From Streptomyces pluripotens (GTDB taxonomy: Bacteria > Actinomycetota > Actinomycetes > Streptomycetales > Streptomycetaceae): DNA of 64,000 bases. The translations under genes and the position numbers were made by a program. Every line of letters starts with the position of its first letter. Position 1 is the first letter of the stretch. The DNA is taken from assembly GCF_000802245.2 (NCBI RefSeq), contig NZ_CP021080.1, forward strand, positions 1,426,001-1,490,000, written 5' to 3'. Positions 17,504-25,531 of this stretch are shown here, piece by piece. The notes under the pieces are model-generated. The model searched no databases, was not told the DNA's origin, and saw nothing but the letters and a program-made list of their open reading frames with translations.

Positions 17504-17521
17504 CCTCCGCCACACGGCGGA
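17504..17521. terminator. CTCCGCC-ACAC-GGCGGAG hairpin
   Basis: Perfect 7-bp stem with a 4-base loop, 16 bases after the GNAT stop codon. Likely a terminator. Confidence 0.6.
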
Positions 17522-17542
17522 GCCGGGTCGCCCGCGCCCTGG

Positions 17543-17746
17543 GTCGGCAGGCGCACCAGCCGCGAGCGCGATGTGCCGCGGCACATGGCCGCCGGCCTGA
17601 CCAACGCCGAGATCGCCCGGCATCTGGGCGTGGGTCCCGCCACGGTCAAGTCGCACGTCGCGGCCGTGCTCGCGGAGACCGGCACCCGGGGCCGGATCCA
17701 GGCGGTGATCGCCGCGTACGAGGCCGGATTCCTGCACACACGATGA
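17543..17746 (+). pseudogene. LuxR/GerE-type HTH C-terminal remnant
   Basis: Reading in one frame to TGA 17744-17746 gives TSRERDVPRHMAAGLTNAEI followed by ARHLGVGPATVKSHVAAVLA, then about 22 more residues. This is the C-terminal DNA-binding domain of a NarL/LuxR response regulator: the usual LTPRERDVLRL...GLTNAEIA...TVKSHV pattern with a proline replacing the conserved hydrophobic residue of the first helix. No receiver domain or start codon with a ribosome site lies upstream; the GNAT hairpin ends just before. ATG 17585 could give a 53-residue peptide, but a decayed regulator is likelier. Confidence 0.75.
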
Positions 17747-17811
17747 GCATGTGATGAGAAATCCGGCCGTACGGGAACGACTGCCGCCGTTTGGGTCGTC
17801 TTCTCTGCGGG

Positions 17812-19266
17812 ATGAACAAGACGATCAGGCAGGCATCCGTCTTCGCACTGCTGCTCGTGCTCGCCCTGCTGGTCAGGGCGACCTGGGTGCAGTTCTACGA
17901 CGGCAAGGCCCTCGCGGACGACAACCAAAACCGGCGGAACGCGATCGAGACGTACTCACGGCCGCTCGGAAACATCATCGTGGCCGGGAACGCGATCACC
18001 GGTTCGGCCCGGACGAAGGGAAGCGACCTCGCGTACAAGCGCACGTACCGGGACGGCGAGCTCTACGCGGCGGTGACGGGCTACGCCTCGCAGTCCTACG
18101 CACCCACCCAGCTGGAGGGCATCTACCAGGACGTGCTCAACGGCACGGACTCCCGGCTGAAGACCGTGATGGACACCATCACGGGGGAGCGCGCCGACCC
18201 GGGCAACGTGCTCACCACGATCGACCCGGCGGTGCAGAAGGCGGCGTACCGCGCGCTCGGCGGCAAGAAGGGCGGGGCCGTCGCGATCGACCCAAAGACC
18301 GGCAAGATCCTCGCGATGGTCTCGACGCCGTCGTACGACCCCTCCGCGCTCACCGACGCGAACACGGCCGGTGCGGCCTGGAAGCAGTTCAACGCGGACA
18401 AGGACAAGCCGCTCACCAACCGTGCGCTGCGCCAGCCGCTGCCGCCGGGTTCAACGTTCAAGCTGGTCGTGGCGGCGGCCGCACTGGAGGACGGGTTGTA
18501 CAAGAACGTGGACGAACCCACCGACAGCCCCGACCCCTACACCCTGCCGGGTACGGTGCACGAACTGCCGAACGAGAACAAGGCGGCTCCGTGCAAGAAC
18601 GCCTCGATCCGGGTCGCCCTGCGCTATTCCTGCAACAACGTCTTCGGTCACATGGCCGTGCAACTCGGGCAGGACAAGGTGAAGGCCATGGCCGAGAAGT
18701 TCGGATTCAACGACTCCCGGCAGGACGTGCCGGTACGGGCCTACGCCAGCGTGTACCCCTCCGGCATGGACAACGCCCAGACCGCGCTCTCCGGCATCGG
18801 CCAGTTCGACGTCACCGCCACCCCGCTGCAGATGGCCATGGTTTCCGCCGCGATAGCCAACGGTGGCACGTTGGTCTCGCCGCACATGGTGTCGCAGATC
18901 ACCGACAGCGGTGGTGATGTGTTGCAGGACTACGACCACAACGCGAGCAGCAAGGAGATCATCAGTTCCTCGACCGCCGAGCAGCTCCAGTCGGCCATGG
19001 AGACGGTGGTCGAGGATGGTACGGGCACGAACGCGCTGATCAACGGAGTGACGGTCGGTGGAAAGACCGGTACAGCCCAGCACGGCGAGAACAACAGCAA
19101 GACCCCGTACGCCTGGTTCACCTCCTACGGCAAGTCCGGCAGCAGTGGCAAGGAGGTCGCCGTGGCGGTGATGGTGGAGCAGTCGGACGCGGCCCGGTCG
19201 GAGGTCAGCGGCAACGGGCTGGCGGCTCCGGTGGCCCGGGCGATGATGGAGGCGGCGCTGAGGTGA
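17812..19266 (+). CDS. Class B penicillin-binding protein (PbpA/FtsI-like D,D-transpeptidase)
   Basis: 484 aa from ATG 17812. An N-terminal membrane anchor (ASVFALLLVLALLVRATWVQF) is followed by a pedestal domain (NRRNAIETYSRPLGNIIVAG) and the transpeptidase domain. The three penicillin-binding motifs are present: STFK at 214-217, SCN at 273-275 and KTG at 418-420. It cross-links peptidoglycan outside the membrane. Streptomyces carries several PbpA/FtsI paralogues used in tip growth or sporulation; the short pedestal suggests PbpA rather than FtsI. Stand-alone gene ending at a strong terminator. Confidence 0.95.
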   Translation: MNKTIRQASVFALLLVLALLVRATWVQFYDGKALADDNQNRRNAIETYSRPLGNIIVAGNAITGSARTKGSDLAYKRTYRDGELYAAVTGYASQSYAPTQLEGIYQDVLNGTDSRLKTVMDTITGERADPGNVLTTIDPAVQKAAYRALGGKKGGAVAIDPKTGKILAMVSTPSYDPSALTDANTAGAAWKQFNADKDKPLTNRALRQPLPPGSTFKLVVAAAALEDGLYKNVDEPTDSPDPYTLPGTVHELPNENKAAPCKNASIRVALRYSCNNVFGHMAVQLGQDKVKAMAEKFGFNDSRQDVPVRAYASVYPSGMDNAQTALSGIGQFDVTATPLQMAMVSAAIANGGTLVSPHMVSQITDSGGDVLQDYDHNASSKEIISSSTAEQLQSAMETVVEDGTGTNALINGVTVGGKTGTAQHGENNSKTPYAWFTSYGKSGSSGKEVAVAVMVEQSDAARSEVSGNGLAAPVARAMMEAALR

Positions 19267-19271
19267 GGTAC

Positions 19272-19314
19272 CCGGCCCCCGCCACGGCACGGTGCTGCCG
19301 CCTGCGGGGGCCGG
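19272..19314. terminator. Bidirectional terminator hairpin between PBP and phosphatase genes
   Basis: CCGGCCCCCGC (19272-19282) pairs perfectly with GCGGGGGCCGG (19304-19314). The 21-base loop contains a second small stem (CGGCA/TGCCG). It lies between two convergent genes. Confidence 0.8.
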
Positions 19315-19351
19315 ATAACGTTGCTCAGGATCTAGCGCCGGACGTACCGTC

Positions 19352-19387
19352 GACCGTCAGGACGGTCAGGACGGTCAGGACGGTCAG
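19352..19387. repeat. 9-bp minisatellite GACGGTCAG x4
   Basis: Three perfect copies (19361-19387) preceded by one copy with a single mismatch (GACCGTCAG, 19352-19360). The last copy contains the TCA that is the stop codon of the leftward phosphatase gene. Slippage here could alter the 3' untranslated end but would not change the protein unless the last copy is affected. Confidence 0.9.
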
Positions 19388-20181
19388 GAAACGAAGTACG
19401 TCGGGTTCGGCAGCTTGTACATGCGGTCGGCGTAACCGCCGTTCAGGTCCGAGTACTGGTCACCGAAGTTGGCGACGATCTCATACCCCAGGTCGCGCTC
19501 GATGTGCTTGCGGGTACCGGACTTGTACTGCACGGTCGTGCAGGTCCAGTTGCCCGGCGTGGCGCACTTGCTGAGGTAGGCCGGCGGGTTGGCCTTGTCC
19601 TTGAGGAACACGTGGTCGGCGTCGAGGTTCACATCGGCACCGACCTTCTTCAGGTTCTCCACGGCCGCGCTGCGCTGCGCCTCGCTGAGCCCGGAGTTGT
19701 AGAAGACCTCGACGCCCTTGGACTCGGCGTACCGCACCAGCTCCGGGCTGCCGAACACGGCCGGACGGTCGGCGCGGTTCACGTAGTCGGCCCAGGTGGT
19801 GGGGTTGTACGTGTAGTGGTAACGCTTCTCGTAGTCGAGGCTGAGCAGCAGGGTGTCGTCGATGTCGAAGACAACGGCCGGCTTCTCACCGTGGTGGCGC
19901 GCCTTGCGGGCCGCCTTGTTGATGTACCGCTTGGCGGCGGCGTCGATGTGCGCCAGATCCATGGCGTACTGGCTGTCCGGGGACGCCTGGTAGACGCCGT
20001 TGCTGTCGGCGGTAGTGCCGTAGTAGGTGTCGATGTCCTTCACCAGCAGCCCGATGTTGTAGGGCTCATGGGTGGAGTTGGCCGTCGACTGATGGGCGGT
20101 GGCCGCGCCCGCGCCGTACAGGGCGCTGCCGGCGATGGTGCAAGCGGCGACAACGGCCGCCGCTCTGAGGGACTTCCGCAT
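19384..20181 (-). CDS. Secreted HAD-superfamily class B acid phosphatase
   Basis: 265 aa from ATG 20181 with GGAG 6 bases upstream. The signal peptide is MRKSLRAAAVVAACTIAGSA onward, ending near TAHQ. The HAD catalytic motif is AVVFDIDDTLLLSLDYE (nucleophile and acid/base aspartates), later a lysine-bearing HVFLKDKANPP and FGDQYSDLNGG supplying the final acidic pair. This matches the HAD IIIB acid-phosphatase family of secreted non-specific phosphomonoesterases. No PHO-box repeats are evident upstream. The gene ends in a 9-bp minisatellite. Confidence 0.92.
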   Translation of the reverse strand: MRKSLRAAAVVAACTIAGSALYGAGAATAHQSTANSTHEPYNIGLLVKDIDTYYGTTADSNGVYQASPDSQYAMDLAHIDAAAKRYINKAARKARHHGEKPAVVFDIDDTLLLSLDYEKRYHYTYNPTTWADYVNRADRPAVFGSPELVRYAESKGVEVFYNSGLSEAQRSAAVENLKKVGADVNLDADHVFLKDKANPPAYLSKCATPGNWTCTTVQYKSGTRKHIERDLGYEIVANFGDQYSDLNGGYADRMYKLPNPTYFVS

Positions 20182-20588
20182 GGAATCTCCGGATCTGGGG
20201 ATGAGATTGATGGACCAGGTCACGCATTGTCTACGCGCATCACGCCCGCTATCGCGAGGCCTGTTATCCGATCGATATGCGCATCCTCACCAGAGACATG
20301 GACCGCACCGAATCCGGAGTATTTCCTTCCGGTGACTCGGATATGAAGACCCGTTGGATGTGTGGACCCCCTGCGCAAGGCGGCCTCGCCGCCGCGGGCA
20401 ATTGGGTGCTGACGTCCGGCGCCCACACACCGGCTAGTGCATTTCGTCCCCCCGGTGCGTCCCCGTCGGTGTGCGCCCGATCGGTATGGGTGTAGGTGCG
20501 CGCGGATCGCCGCCGCCCCGGGTCGGCCCCGGATTTACGGCATCCTGCCGATCCGGACACGGGCCCCTTAGGCCCACGATGGCGGGGC
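20182..20588. other. 407-base intergenic region
   Basis: Lies between the leftward phosphatase and the rightward MFS pseudogene. I see the phosphatase ribosome site and otherwise no gene, strong palindrome or terminator that I can support. It presumably holds two divergent promoters. Confidence 0.6.
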
Positions 20589-21391
20589 ATGACGACCTTC
20601 CGGATCCTGCCCCGGGTGTTGCGGGACCGCGACACGGGGCTGTATCTGACGGGTGTGGTGGTGTCCACTTTCGGCACCTCCTCGATGTGGCTGGCGTCGG
20701 GCGTGTGGGGCAAAGACCTCACCGGTTCCAACGGCCTGGCCGCGCTGGGCGTGTTCGCCCTGTCGGCCCCCCTCCCGGCCGGCCCGGTCCTCGGCACGAT
20801 CGCCGACCGTGTCCGCCGCAGGCCCCTGCTCATCACGGTGAACGCGCTCCTGGCGGCCCTGCTCCTGACGCTCTTCGCCGTGAGCTCCCCCGGCCGCCTG
20901 TGGCTGCTGTTCGCCGTGCTGTTCCTGTACGGCGCCGCCGGCGTCATCCACGACGCGGCCGAGTCGGCCCTGGTGACCACTTTGGTCACCCCGAGCCTCC
21001 TCGGCGACTTCAACGGATTGCGGACGACCGTCACAGAGGGCATGAAACTCGTCGCCCCGCTGACCGGTGCGGGTCTCTACGCGACCTGCGGCGGCCCAGC
21101 AGTGGCCTGCCCTGCGCGCTCATCGCCGCGTTCACCGCCGTGCAGCAGCGGGCTCCCGGCCCGTTGCTCGGCCGGGCCACGGCCACCGCCAGCACACTGG
21201 TGTTCGCCCCGAACGCCCTCGGCCTGGCCATCGGGGCCGGACTGGTCGAACTGGCCCACCCCGGACTACTGCTGCCCCTCTACGGCCTCGCGCTGCTCCT
21301 CACAGCCGCCTGCCTGGCCCACTCCACGGGCCGCGCGGACTGCGCCTCGCGTACCGCCGCCAGGTCGCCGTCGGACACCAACCCCACCTGA
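20589..21391 (+). pseudogene. MFS transporter with internal deletion and frame change
   Basis: From ATG 20589 the frame gives a normal MFS N-terminal half: GLYLTGVVVSTFGTSSMWLA, the loop 2-3 motif GTIADRVRRRPLLITVN, and FLYGAAGVIHDAAESALV, up to GLYATCGGPAVA at about 21105. The continuation with MFS character is in the +2 frame: GLPCALIAAFTAVQQRAPGP, then LLGRATATASTLVFAPNALG, and a last membrane span ending at TGA 21389-21391. About 150 residues normally found between GGPAVA and GLPCALIAA are missing. The original frame continues through non-transporter sequence to 21434. A deletion near 21100-21110 most simply explains this. Confidence 0.85.
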
Positions 21392-21519
21392 TTCAGCCGC
21401 AGTTCACTTGACGACGTCCGCCACCCCTCCTTAGCGTTTCCAGGGATGCGAATGCAAACCATGCTTCCGGTCGCCCCAGACCCAAAAGCACGGCCGCTCG
21501 ACGCCGAGGAGACCGAAGG

Positions 21520-22329
21520 ATGCCCGCCCCCCGCACCGTTCTGCTCACCGGCGCCGCCGGCGGGCTCGGCACTCTGATGCGGTCCCTGCTGCCGGAGTAC
21601 GGCTACACGCTGCGCCTGTTCGACGCGCGCCCCATCGAGCAGGAACCGGACGCGATCACCGCCGATCTCTCCGACAAGGAGGCGCTGCGGGCGGCGGTAC
21701 GGGGCGCGGACGCGATCCTGCACCTTGCCGGCATCTCCTTGGAGGCCCCCTTCGAGAAGATCCTCCAGTCGAACATCGAGGGCACCTACAACCTGTACGA
21801 GGCAGCCCGCCGCGAGGGCGTGCCCCGGATCGTGTTCGCCTCCTCCAACCACGCCGTCGGCTTCACTCCGACTCCCCGCACAGGCGATCCGCTCATCCCG
21901 GTCGACACCCCGCACCGCCCGGACACCTTCTACGGCTTGTCGAAGGCCTTCGGCGAGGACCTCGCCCAGCTCTACTGGGACAAGCACGGCCTAGAGACCG
22001 TCTCCGTGCGCATCGGCTCCTGCTTCCCGGAACCGACCAGCGTGCGCATGCTGTCGCTCTGGTTGAGCCCGGCCGACGGCGCGCGTCTGTTCCACGCGGC
22101 CCTGACCGCCGAGGACGTCGGCCACACGATCGTCTACGGCTCCTCCGCCAACACGCGCCTGTGGTGGGACCTGACCACCGCGCGGGAACTCGGCTACGAG
22201 CCGCTCGACGACTCCGAGCCGTATGCCGGGAAGCTGATCGCCGAACAGGGCGAACCGACCGTGGGGAACCCCGCGCACGGCTATCTGGGCGGACACTTCG
22301 TCAACGACCCGCCCATCTGGCCGCGCTGA
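21520..22329 (+). CDS. NAD-dependent uronate dehydrogenase-like SDR
   Basis: 269 aa from ATG 21520. Extended/atypical SDR: VLLTGAAGGLGTLM is the NAD-binding GxxGxxG loop, ADLSDKEALRAAVRGADAILHLAG follows, IVFASSNHAVGF carries the catalytic serine, and FYGLSKAFGEDLAQLY the YxxxK pair. The length and the ASSNHAVGF and RLWWDLTTARELGYEP segments match uronate dehydrogenase, which oxidises D-glucuronate or D-galacturonate to the aldarolactone. Other aldarate genes are not adjacent, though a 2-oxoglutarate-semialdehyde-type dehydrogenase lies 6 kb away. GAGGAGACCGAAGG upstream contains the ribosome site. Confidence 0.88.
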   Translation: MPAPRTVLLTGAAGGLGTLMRSLLPEYGYTLRLFDARPIEQEPDAITADLSDKEALRAAVRGADAILHLAGISLEAPFEKILQSNIEGTYNLYEAARREGVPRIVFASSNHAVGFTPTPRTGDPLIPVDTPHRPDTFYGLSKAFGEDLAQLYWDKHGLETVSVRIGSCFPEPTSVRMLSLWLSPADGARLFHAALTAEDVGHTIVYGSSANTRLWWDLTTARELGYEPLDDSEPYAGKLIAEQGEPTVGNPAHGYLGGHFVNDPPIWPR

Positions 22330-22481
22330 GCCTCCCCACGGCCCCAGGCACCGCGCACACCCGCGGGCGGACGAGGACGGCGCCGGACCGCTCCGGACCT
22401 GCGCAGTCCCGGCCGCCACCGGCGCACCGACGGCGCCGCCGCTTAAGGGAACGGTAAAGCGGCGTCGTTCGTTCACCCGGC

Positions 22482-23693
22482 ATGACAGCTATGACCCCTG
22501 GCTCGAACATTCCCCTCTCCACCGCGCGCGTGACGGTGGACGTCGCCGCTCCGGTGCGGCTCGACGTGTCGGGCCTGCTGCTCACCGCCGACGGCAAGGT
22601 GCGTTCCGACGACGACTTCATCTTCTACAACCAGCCCGCCGGACCCGGCGTGACCTACCGGTCGGGCGGCGGAGCCGCGCCCGACGCGATCACGGTCGAC
22701 ACCGCCGCCGTCCCGGCGGACATCGACAAGATCGTGGTCACCGCCAGCCCGGACGCGGCCGGCCAGACCTTCCAGGGCATCGAACCGACGGCCACGATCC
22801 GTGACGCGGACGGCGGCACGGCGCTGGCCACGTTCACCCCTCCGCAGCTCGGCTCCGAGACCGCGCTGGTGGTCGTGGAGATCTACCGCCGCAACGGCCA
22901 GTGGAAGGCCCGTGCGGTGGGCCAGGGGTACGCCAACGGGCTGGCCGGCATCGCCACGGACTTCGGGGTGACGGTGGAGGAGCCGGCCCCCGCCGCCCCG
23001 CCGCAGCCGGTCGCGCCGCCGCCACCCGCCATGCAGCCCCCGGTCGCCCCGCCGGTGTCGGCTCCGCAGGCTCCGCCCGCTCCCCCGGTGCCGCCCGCGC
23101 CGGCGCCGGGAGCGGGCAAGGTCAGCCTGGACAAGGGCCGGGTCAGCCTGCAGAAGAACCAGACCGTTTCCCTGGTCAAGGGCGGCCGGCCGCTGCTCTC
23201 ACGGGTGCAGATGGGCCTCGGCTGGGAGCCCGCGTTCCGCGGCAAGGACATCGACCTGGATGCTTCGGTCATCGCCTACGGTCCGCAGCGCAACCACATC
23301 GACAGCTGCTACTTCGGCAAGCTGACCATCCTGAATGGGGCGGTCAAGCACTCTGGTGACAATCTGACCGGCGAGGGCGGGGGCGACGACGAGGTGATCG
23401 TGGTCGACCTCGGCCGCCTCCCCCAGGAGGTCACCGGCCTGGTCTTCACGGTGAACTCCTTCTCCGGCCAGAAGTTCACGGAGGTCGCCAAGGCGTACTG
23501 CCGTCTGGTGGACTCGGCGACGGGCGAGGAACTGGTCCGCTTCGACCTCACCCACGCCGAGCCGAAGACGGGCGTGATGATGGCCAAACTGATCCGTCAG
23601 TTCTCCGGCGAGTGGGACATGACGGCGATCGGCGACTTCGTGAAGGCCCGAACGGTACGGAACATGGTGGAGCCGGCCGCGAGGGCTCTGTAG
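22482..23693 (+). CDS. Tandem TerD-domain protein
   Basis: 403 aa from ATG 22482 (a second ATG follows at 22491). Two TerD/CABP domains are separated by a proline-rich linker. The first (about 1-165) has GLLLTADGKVRSDDDFIFYNQP and VVVEIYRRNGQWKARAVGQGY; the linker (about 168-208) is nearly all Pro, Ala and Val. The second (about 210-400) has VSLVKGGRPLLSRVQMGLGW, DLDASVIAYG and VNSFSGQKFTEVAKAYCRL. TerD domains bind calcium and occur in tellurite and stress-response gene sets; Streptomyces uses several in development. No other ter gene is adjacent. Confidence 0.93.
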   Translation: MTAMTPGSNIPLSTARVTVDVAAPVRLDVSGLLLTADGKVRSDDDFIFYNQPAGPGVTYRSGGGAAPDAITVDTAAVPADIDKIVVTASPDAAGQTFQGIEPTATIRDADGGTALATFTPPQLGSETALVVVEIYRRNGQWKARAVGQGYANGLAGIATDFGVTVEEPAPAAPPQPVAPPPPAMQPPVAPPVSAPQAPPAPPVPPAPAPGAGKVSLDKGRVSLQKNQTVSLVKGGRPLLSRVQMGLGWEPAFRGKDIDLDASVIAYGPQRNHIDSCYFGKLTILNGAVKHSGDNLTGEGGGDDEVIVVDLGRLPQEVTGLVFTVNSFSGQKFTEVAKAYCRLVDSATGEELVRFDLTHAEPKTGVMMAKLIRQFSGEWDMTAIGDFVKARTVRNMVEPAARAL

Positions 23694-23695
23694 CC

Positions 23696-23723
23696 GGCCC
23701 GGCCGCAGACCCACGGCCGGGCC
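23696..23723. terminator. Hairpin GGCCCGGCCG / CGGCCGGGCC
   Basis: A perfect 10-bp stem with an 8-base loop immediately after the TAG of the TerD gene. It faces the convergent PhoX-like gene 185 bases away. Confidence 0.8.
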
Positions 23724-23908
23724 CTCTGCCGGGGCGTTCGCCGTCACACCGCGATCGCCCCGACCGCGGTGCCGCAGCCCCGCCCGCCCGCGCCCCTGTG
23801 GCCCGCCGGGATGCGGGTGTGGGGCGGCTCGACGGCTCGGCCGAGCCGCGGCCCCGGCCCGCCCGGTCACCTGCGATCGTGGCCGGACGGACTGTGCGCG
23901 GCGGTGGT

Positions 23909-25360
23909 TCAGCCGCGCCTCTGCCGCTTCCAGGGCCCCGTGATGGCCAGCATGACGCCCGGTTCCTGGATGTTGGCGAACAGAGTCCCGCCGTCGGGCG
24001 AGAAGGTGACGCCGGTGAACTCGCTGTACTCGGGCTCCTGCTCGGTGCCGATGTTCAGCTCGTTGCGGGCGATCGGATAGGTGCGGCCGCTGTCCGTGGC
24101 ACCGAACAGGTGCTGGATGCCGTCACCGTCCTCGGCGACGACCAGGCCGCCGTACGGTGAGACGGTGATGTTGTCGGGTCCGTCGAAGCCGCCCTCGGCG
24201 GACGGGTCGGGGTTCACGCCCAACAACACCTTCAGAGTCAGCGTGCGGCGCCTGGGGTCATAGAACCAGACCTGGCCGTCGTGCTGGACGGGGCTCTCCG
24301 CACGCGCGAAGGAGGAGACGATGTAGGCGCCGCCGTCACCCCACCACATGCCCTCCAGCTTGCGGGCGCGGGTGACCTCGCCTTCGGTGAACTGCTTGCG
24401 GACGGAGACCTCCCGGGCATCCCGGTCGGGTACCTCCACCCAGTCGACGCCGTAGACCGTGCCGGTCCTGGTGGCACGGGACAGGTCGTCCACGAACCGG
24501 CCACCCGAATCGAAGCATCTGAGGGCCGCGAGCACACCCGCGTCGGCGGCGAGGGTGCGCAGACGGCCGCGGCCATGCCGGAAGCCCTCCGGCGGGGTCC
24601 AGCGGTAGAGCAGCCCGCTGGGGCCGGAGGCGTCCTCGGTGAGGTAGAGGTGCCCACGCCGGGGATCGACCACGACGGCCTCGTGGGCGTAGCGGCCGAG
24701 CGCCTTCACCGGCTCGGGATCACGGTTGGACCGGCGGTCGGTGGGGTCCACCTCGAAGACGTAGCCGTGGTCCTTGGTCATGCCGTTCTGACCGGCCTTG
24801 TCCTCGGTCTCCTCGCAGGTCAGCCAGGTGTTCCACGGGGTGGTGCCGCCCGCGCAGTTGGTGGAGGTGCCGGCGATGCCGACCCACTCGGCAACGTGTT
24901 CACGGCGAACCTCGACCACCGTGCAGCCACCGGCGGCGGCTGGGTCGTAGACCAGGCCCCCGATGAGCGGCACCGGGTACGTCCAGTTGGCGCGCGGGCC
25001 CTTCAGCTCGTGGTTGTTGACCAGGAGGGTGGCGCCGCGGGGGCCGTCGAAGGCGGAGGTGCCGTCGTGGTGGGAGGGGGTGAACTCGCCGGATTCCAGC
25101 CTGGTCCTACCGGTGTAGGTGACGATCCGGTACCGGAAGCCTGCGGGCAGGGCCAGGATGCCGTCCGGGTCGGGGATCAGCGGACCGTAGCCGACGCCGT
25201 GGTGGCCGTGCGCTGTCACGTCGTCCGCGCCCTCGATGGCGGTCTCGGTGGACGCAAGGGCGTTCGGCGCGCTGGCCAGCGCGCCGACGCTGCCCGCCAG
25301 GACGACCCCGGCACCGGTCTTCGCGGAGGTCCTGGCGAAGTCCCTGTGGGTGAGCGACAT
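23909..25360 (-). CDS. PhoX-family (DUF839) exported phosphatase-like protein
   Basis: 483 aa from ATG 25360 with AGGAG 6 bases upstream. The N-terminus THRDFARTSAKTGAGVVLAG looks like a Tat signal in layout, but the twin arginine is HR rather than RR. The body is a beta-propeller of the PhoX/DUF839 type: LVNNHELKGP, CAGGTTPWNTWLTCEET, YAHEAVVVDPRRGHLYLTED, PDNITVSPYGGLVVAEDGDG, and GVTFSPDGGTLFANIQEPG. PhoX enzymes use calcium and iron to release phosphate outside the cell; many DUF839 relatives have unknown activity. It has its own promoter region of about 170 bases. Confidence 0.88.
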   Translation of the reverse strand: MSLTHRDFARTSAKTGAGVVLAGSVGALASAPNALASTETAIEGADDVTAHGHHGVGYGPLIPDPDGILALPAGFRYRIVTYTGRTRLESGEFTPSHHDGTSAFDGPRGATLLVNNHELKGPRANWTYPVPLIGGLVYDPAAAGGCTVVEVRREHVAEWVGIAGTSTNCAGGTTPWNTWLTCEETEDKAGQNGMTKDHGYVFEVDPTDRRSNRDPEPVKALGRYAHEAVVVDPRRGHLYLTEDASGPSGLLYRWTPPEGFRHGRGRLRTLAADAGVLAALRCFDSGGRFVDDLSRATRTGTVYGVDWVEVPDRDAREVSVRKQFTEGEVTRARKLEGMWWGDGGAYIVSSFARAESPVQHDGQVWFYDPRRRTLTLKVLLGVNPDPSAEGGFDGPDNITVSPYGGLVVAEDGDGIQHLFGATDSGRTYPIARNELNIGTEQEPEYSEFTGVTFSPDGGTLFANIQEPGVMLAITGPWKRQRRG

Positions 25361-25531
25361 GGTGTCTCCTGTGACGGTGGGGTGTCGCCAAGGTGGCGGA
25401 CCTCGGTCCGTCGCACACGCTCCCGTCCCCTTCTGAACGGGAGTTGAACGCCGGCCTACTCCCGAGGTCCCTGTTCGAGAATCCGCCTGCAGCACCCCAT
25501 GATCGGCACCAGCACCGGCCGTGTCGCCCCC

